Of a stretch of 9,858 bases of DNA, positions 6,905 to 9,858 are shown in pieces. The position numbers and the translations under genes were made by a program. Position 1 is the first letter of the stretch. Each line of letters begins with the position of its first letter. The stretch spans positions 1 to 9,858 of the forward strand of contig JAQUDY010000029.1 in the NCBI GenBank assembly GCA_028685445.1, read 5' to 3'. The DNA is from Bacilli bacterium (GTDB lineage: Bacteria; Bacillota_I; Bacilli_A; RF39; UBA660). The notes under the pieces were generated by a model, which worked only from the letters and a program-made list of their open reading frames with translations, had not been told where the DNA came from and ran no database searches.

Positions 6905-6935
6905 AAAAAAAAGATATCGTTTTGATATCCTTTTT
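6905..6935 (-). terminator. A/T-flanked hairpin between the 211-aa and 384-aa genes
   Basis: The palindrome GATATC occurs twice (6913-6918 and 6924-6929) with a 5-nt loop, flanked by eight A on the left and C plus five T on the right. On the minus strand this reads AAAAAG-GATATC-AAAAC-GATATC-TTTTTTTT, a good intrinsic terminator or attenuator. It lies 43 nt after the stop of the 211-aa gene. It ends only 20 nt before the ATG of the 384-aa gene, so any transcript of that gene must pass through it. Confidence 0.65.
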
Positions 6936-6977
6936 CTATCAAGACTTATATTAATAATAACATAAAATCATTAATAA

Positions 6978-7613
6978 TTAAATCTTTTTAAAGAAGTTTT
7001 TCTTATTTATAATATATAATCCTATACTTAATATAAGAATAGTTGAACTTAAAATTATATAATATGTATTTATTCCTGTTTGTGGATTTTCAGTTGAGTT
7101 TTGATCTGTATTTTGGTTAGGTACATTATTTGAGTTTTGATCTGTATTATTAGTTGATGTTCCTTGATAAAGAGTTCCATCAGCTTTTTGCAAGCAGTTA
7201 TACTGATCAACTTTTGTAGCATATTGTGTTGCGACGTATTGTTCATCATTTTCATCTGACGAACAAGTTTCTCCTAAAGTTAAACCGCCAGTACTTGGAA
7301 AAGCAGTCTTCCACGGATCAATAAAAGGGTTTTGGTTTCCATTAACACAAGTTACATTTGTGTTTAATGGTTCTAAGTCATAATGAGCTATCGCATTATT
7401 ACCACCACAACTTACCCTAATACAACTTAAGTAATACCCGTTTGTTGCATTAGAGTTTACAGTTTTATTGTTTTTAGCTAAATCTGTTCTACATTCTGCT
7501 TCTGTATCATACAATCTTACGTGTATATCTCTAATTACTATTGTTGCATTTGTTTTTATAGGAATTAATAATAATAACAAAGGTATTAAATATTTTATTT
7601 TTTTCACATTCAT
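6978..7613 (-). CDS. Exported Cys-rich protein with NPQTG sortase-type anchor (211 aa)
   Basis: A signal peptide (1-23, basic start then a Leu/Ile core, ending TNA) leads into a domain with six cysteines (C41, C64, C69, C89, C117, C140), then an Asn/Gln/Thr-rich linker (about 151-174). The C-terminus is NPQTG (176-180), a hydrophobic segment (184-202) and a basic tail (KKNFFKKI), the form of a sortase substrate; NP-type motifs are known for some Bacillota sortases. The domain is related to the N-terminal module of the 384-aa protein, sharing EC, NGYxxxC(I/V)(R/K)xxC and CxNGN. The gene begins 5 nt after the stop of the large surface protein. The ATG lies directly against AGGAGGT, too close for that site; AAGGA 8 nt upstream could serve it. 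Alternatively GTG at codon 3 (7607) is used, 7 nt from AGGAGG. Likely a wall-linked partner of the apparatus. Confidence 0.68.
   Translation of the reverse strand: MNVKKIKYLIPLLLLLIPIKTNATIVIRDIHVRLYDTEAECRTDLAKNNKTVNSNATNGYYLSCIRVSCGGNNAIAHYDLEPLNTNVTCVNGNQNPFIDPWKTAFPSTGGLTLGETCSSDENDEQYVATQYATKVDQYNCLQKADGTLYQGTSTNNTDQNSNNVPNQNTDQNSTENPQTGINTYYIILSSTILILSIGLYIINKKNFFKKI
7074..7088 (-). other. NPQTG cell-wall sorting motif
   Basis: Codons AAT CCA CAA ACA GGA on the minus strand encode NPQTG, followed by a hydrophobic stretch and a Lys-rich tail. This is the three-part sorting signal of sortase substrates, here with an N in place of the usual leading L. No sortase gene is in the window. Confidence 0.65.
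7095..7148 (-). repeat. 18-bp direct repeat in the linker of the 211-aa protein
   Basis: TGAGTTTTGATCTGTATT occurs exactly at 7095-7112 and 7131-7148, a period of 36 bp (12 codons). It encodes the repeated NTDQNS of the wall-spanning linker and looks like a recent in-frame duplication. Confidence 0.65.
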
Positions 7614-7628
7614 ACCTCCTATCCTTCT
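7614..7628 (-). promoter_or_regulatory. Overlapping ribosome binding sites deciding the start of the 211-aa gene
   Basis: Minus strand reads AGAAGGATAGGAGGT directly followed by ATG. AGGAGG (7620-7615) is 1 nt from the ATG but 7 nt from the in-frame GTG at 7607; AAGGA (7626-7622) is 8 nt from the ATG. The TAG stop of the upstream gene (7621-7619) lies inside this stretch, so termination and re-initiation are probably coupled. Confidence 0.5.
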
Positions 7629-9858
7629 ATATAATCTTTCAATTTTTTTCGTTTTTTATTAATTATTACTATTATGGTTCCACTTAGAAGAATCATACTT
7701 GCTATTATAGCAACGGTTGTTTCAAATTTCTTATTATAAATATCTTTTATAATATCAATTGAATACAACCCTGTATCTCCATTTTCGGCTATAACTTTTA
7801 CTCTTATGGTACTAAATGTCGTTAAATCATTATTACCATACATATAAACTTCAGCTCGATCACTTTGAGGAGTTGCACTTAACAATAGTGTTTTTTCCCG
7901 TTTGATTTTTACTGTATAATCATATACATCTTCAATAAATTTTAAATCATAATCTTTAATTGTTAGAGTTTCTAATTTTGTGTTTGATGAAATTTCTAAA
8001 CCATCTTCTTTTCTGTTAATAAATATAGTATATATTTTCATCAAATTGTCATTTGTGATAATTATTTCAACACGATTAGCCCCTACTTTTAAATCTTGAT
8101 TTCCATTGATTTCAACTGTTGCATTTTCACTCTCTGGTAAAGCGAAAACTGGTAAATTTTGAATTTCATAAGGAGTCGACACTGTATAATTCAGAGTATC
8201 TCTGTCAAAAATTATTTCAGTTCCTGGAATAGTCAAAGAACTTAAATAAGTACTTTTAGATATATCATTGCTTATTGATGCACCAGTTTTGATAAATGTT
8301 AAAATATAATTTCTTGCAATGCCGGCTTCACTAATTGTTTTTAACGCTGCAGACGTTATATCATTTGTTAAATCTATTCTTCTTGGTTCATAACCCTTTA
8401 TGAAAGATGACTTAGAGCTATCTAAAGTTCCATTTATATTAACCGATTTAGCATTTTTAGGTACAGAAATAGTATAGTCTGATATATGTGGATCAAAGTT
8501 TAAATTTCCTAGGCTCGTTGTCAAACTTTTTAAAGTGTTAATTGATTCACGATTATCACTTCTATTTATGATAAAAGTATATGTTCTTTCTTTATTGTTT
8601 TTATTTACTATTTTAATTAAAACAACATTTCTACCATAATCTAAATCTACTGTTCTTGGTTCATAACCTTCAACATAATTTGAATCTTTATTTGTTAAAG
8701 TAGCATAAATCGCAATTTGATTACTATCTACATTTAATTCATAAGCAGTTTTAAATAAATCAAATCCACTCGCAACAACAGACTTATCTGCTAATTGATT
8801 AGATAACCTTACATAATTACTAGAACTTACTTCTTGATTATACGCTGTAGAATCATCACTTTGAATTGGATTATAAGAATGATTAATAGCACCGTTTGAA
8901 CTAGAAATTTTAATATCACTAACTGTAGTAGATATATCATCATCTTTTATTGTTAATAATATTGGATAACTTATCGAGTTATCATTAGTCATAGTCCAAA
9001 TAAAATATGATCCACTAGTCATCGTTTTTGTATCTTCGTATTCTAAATTAGGAAATTCAGTCCATTCATCTGGATTTACTGTTGGTTTACTTCCATTATT
9101 TATAATGTAACCTTCTAACCCGGTATTAGTATCACTATCGTAACCTTTAATCGATAGTGTTCCTAATTGTTCCGGTGTTGCTGCACTGCCTGTTCCACTG
9201 ACTTTTGGCTTAGAAATAGACAAGCAACTATAAATAAAAGTCTTATAACAAGTTTGTTGTTCTTTTGTGTTTTTTAACTTGCTACAAGTGTTTTGTTCCA
9301 AGCTTTCTTCTATTATTCTGCGATAACCTTTAGAGCATGTAAACATTTCTTTTACATCTTTACCTTTTACCGTATATTCACCATTTTCATATGTGTAGCA
9401 AACTGGAAGAGGATGTTTTTCATGAGATTTTGAATTTTTTATTGGTAAAACAGCTGGACAATCAACAACTGATTGAGTTTGTTTTTTTGGCGGAGCGGTT
9501 TCTTCTTTTTTCGGTTCTTCTTCAGCACAGACCGGTTTACTAATTCCTATTTTTGATCTATCTACAAATATTTCTTCATTTTTATAAGAAACTTTACAAT
9601 ATTGTTTAGCAAAATTATCTGTTGAATTACTTACTGCTGGTCCATATACACAAGATTTAGTAGGAGTTTCTTTGAAAATTATTAAAGATGCACAAGGTAA
9701 TTTTTTTTCATCATTTGTTTTACCAATTAAAGCTGCAGCAGTATAATATGTTGCTCCCATCTGAGAATATCTTTCAATAGAGGAGCAAGCTGGTTCACTT
9801 TCTTTCAGTTTTTGACGATATACTTTAGTTCCTGAGATTTTAACACCATTTAAAGATT
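7619..9858 (-). CDS. Large surface protein with Cys-rich N-terminal parts and cadherin-like beta-sandwich repeats (5' end outside window)
   Basis: The frame stays open through the right edge: 32 further codons precede the ATG at 9760, which has no ribosome binding site, so the true start lies outside. The visible 745 residues, numbered from that ATG, show a Cys-containing first domain and a Lys/Glu/Pro linker (about 79-97). A second Cys-rich, helical-looking domain spans about 101-183, then an Ig-like region (about 200-272, with SGSYFIWTMT). Cadherin-like beta-sandwich repeats (PF12733 pattern) follow at roughly 405-490, 503-583 and 595-672, with a more divergent one at about 314-400. GYEPR recurs in two of them (365-369 and 456-460). 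A membrane helix (679-700) and a basic tail end the protein; there is no sorting motif. Eleven cysteines are visible. The architecture equals an enlarged version of the 384-aa protein. Likely an adhesin or scaffold at the cell surface; translationally coupled to the 211-aa gene. Confidence 0.68.
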   Translation of the reverse strand, partial: SLNGVKISGTKVYRQKLKESEPACSSIERYSQMGATYYTAAALIGKTNDEKKLPCASLIIFKETPTKSCVYGPAVSNSTDNFAKQYCKVSYKNEEIFVDRSKIGISKPVCAEEEPKKEETAPPKKQTQSVVDCPAVLPIKNSKSHEKHPLPVCYTYENGEYTVKGKDVKEMFTCSKGYRRIIEESLEQNTCSKLKNTKEQQTCYKTFIYSCLSISKPKVSGTGSAATPEQLGTLSIKGYDSDTNTGLEGYIINNGSKPTVNPDEWTEFPNLEYEDTKTMTSGSYFIWTMTNDNSISYPILLTIKDDDISTTVSDIKISSSNGAINHSYNPIQSDDSTAYNQEVSSSNYVRLSNQLADKSVVASGFDLFKTAYELNVDSNQIAIYATLTNKDSNYVEGYEPRTVDLDYGRNVVLIKIVNKNNKERTYTFIINRSDNRESINTLKSLTTSLGNLNFDPHISDYTISVPKNAKSVNINGTLDSSKSSFIKGYEPRRIDLTNDITSAALKTISEAGIARNYILTFIKTGASISNDISKSTYLSSLTIPGTEIIFDRDTLNYTVSTPYEIQNLPVFALPESENATVEINGNQDLKVGANRVEIIITNDNLMKIYTIFINRKEDGLEISSNTKLETLTIKDYDLKFIEDVYDYTVKIKREKTLLLSATPQSDRAEVYMYGNNDLTTFSTIRVKVIAENGDTGLYSIDIIKDIYNKKFETTVAIIASMILLSGTIIVIINKKRKKLKDYIEG

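Noticed and set aside
5485..7662. Other small frames (5485-5697 plus, 7070-7255 minus, 7468-7662 plus)
   Set aside because: They overlap the 240- and 211-aa genes in other frames and have low-complexity content.
1..9858. TGA read as Trp (mycoplasma code)
   Set aside because: All frames are intact under code 11 and the Trp codons checked are TGG; absence of TGA stops among ten genes can be chance in AT-rich DNA.
1..9858. CRISPR array, tRNA, rRNA, insertion sequence or transposase
   Set aside because: No spaced repeats, no cloverleaf-type sequences, no IS-type inverted ends and no transposase-like protein were seen.

Overview
The window is AT-rich (roughly 30% G+C by eye), and every convincing gene lies on the minus strand. 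It reads as one long surface-apparatus locus of a low-GC Bacillota, possibly a gut lineage near the Mollicutes or Erysipelotrichia. The grounds for this are AGGAGG-type ribosome binding sites, sigma-A type promoters (TTGAAA-17-TATACT, TTGACT-17-TAAAAT, TTGTTA-17-TATAAT), an NPQTG sortase-type motif, and proteins resembling those of mycoplasma integrative conjugative elements. Trp codons checked are TGG and the frames are uninterrupted under code 11, so this is not a TGA=Trp mycoplasma. All ten visible stops are TAA or TAG.

In transcription order (right to left): (1) a large exported protein with Cys-rich N-terminal parts, cadherin-like beta-sandwich repeats and a C-terminal membrane anchor, whose 5' end is outside the window; (2) a 211-aa Cys-rich exported protein with an NPQTG motif; (3) an A/T-flanked hairpin; (4) a 384-aa exported protein with a related Cys module, a Thr/Lys/Pro stalk, two beta-sandwich repeats and a membrane anchor; (5) a 240-aa protein fusing a Cys-rich exported domain to a VirB2-like two-helix hairpin. 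A second unit, with its own promoter and a very strong ribosome binding site, encodes a 78-aa pilin-like protein, a 149-aa TadE-like pseudopilin and a 346-aa TadZ/CpaE-like protein. A third unit is a single 127-aa VirB2-like protein with its own promoter and terminator. A fourth unit, again with its own promoter, encodes a 136-aa VirB2-like protein, a 700-aa VirB6/TrbL-like polytopic protein and the first codons of a further gene cut by the left edge.

The mix is unusual. Tad-pilus-type components (TadZ-like, TadE-like, small pilin-like) are interleaved with type IV secretion/conjugation-type components (three VirB2-like hairpins and a VirB6/TrbL-like channel protein) and with long cell-surface proteins of adhesin type. 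The exported parts are rich in cysteines that come in even numbers in each complete protein, suggesting a disulfide-stabilised extracellular machine. No ATPase (TadA/VirB11, VirB4, VirD4), relaxase, prepilin peptidase or sortase is visible here; these would have to be encoded outside the window. Whether it is a conjugative element, a pilus or a contact-dependent secretion system cannot be decided from the window. No intergenic stretch exceeds 300 bases.
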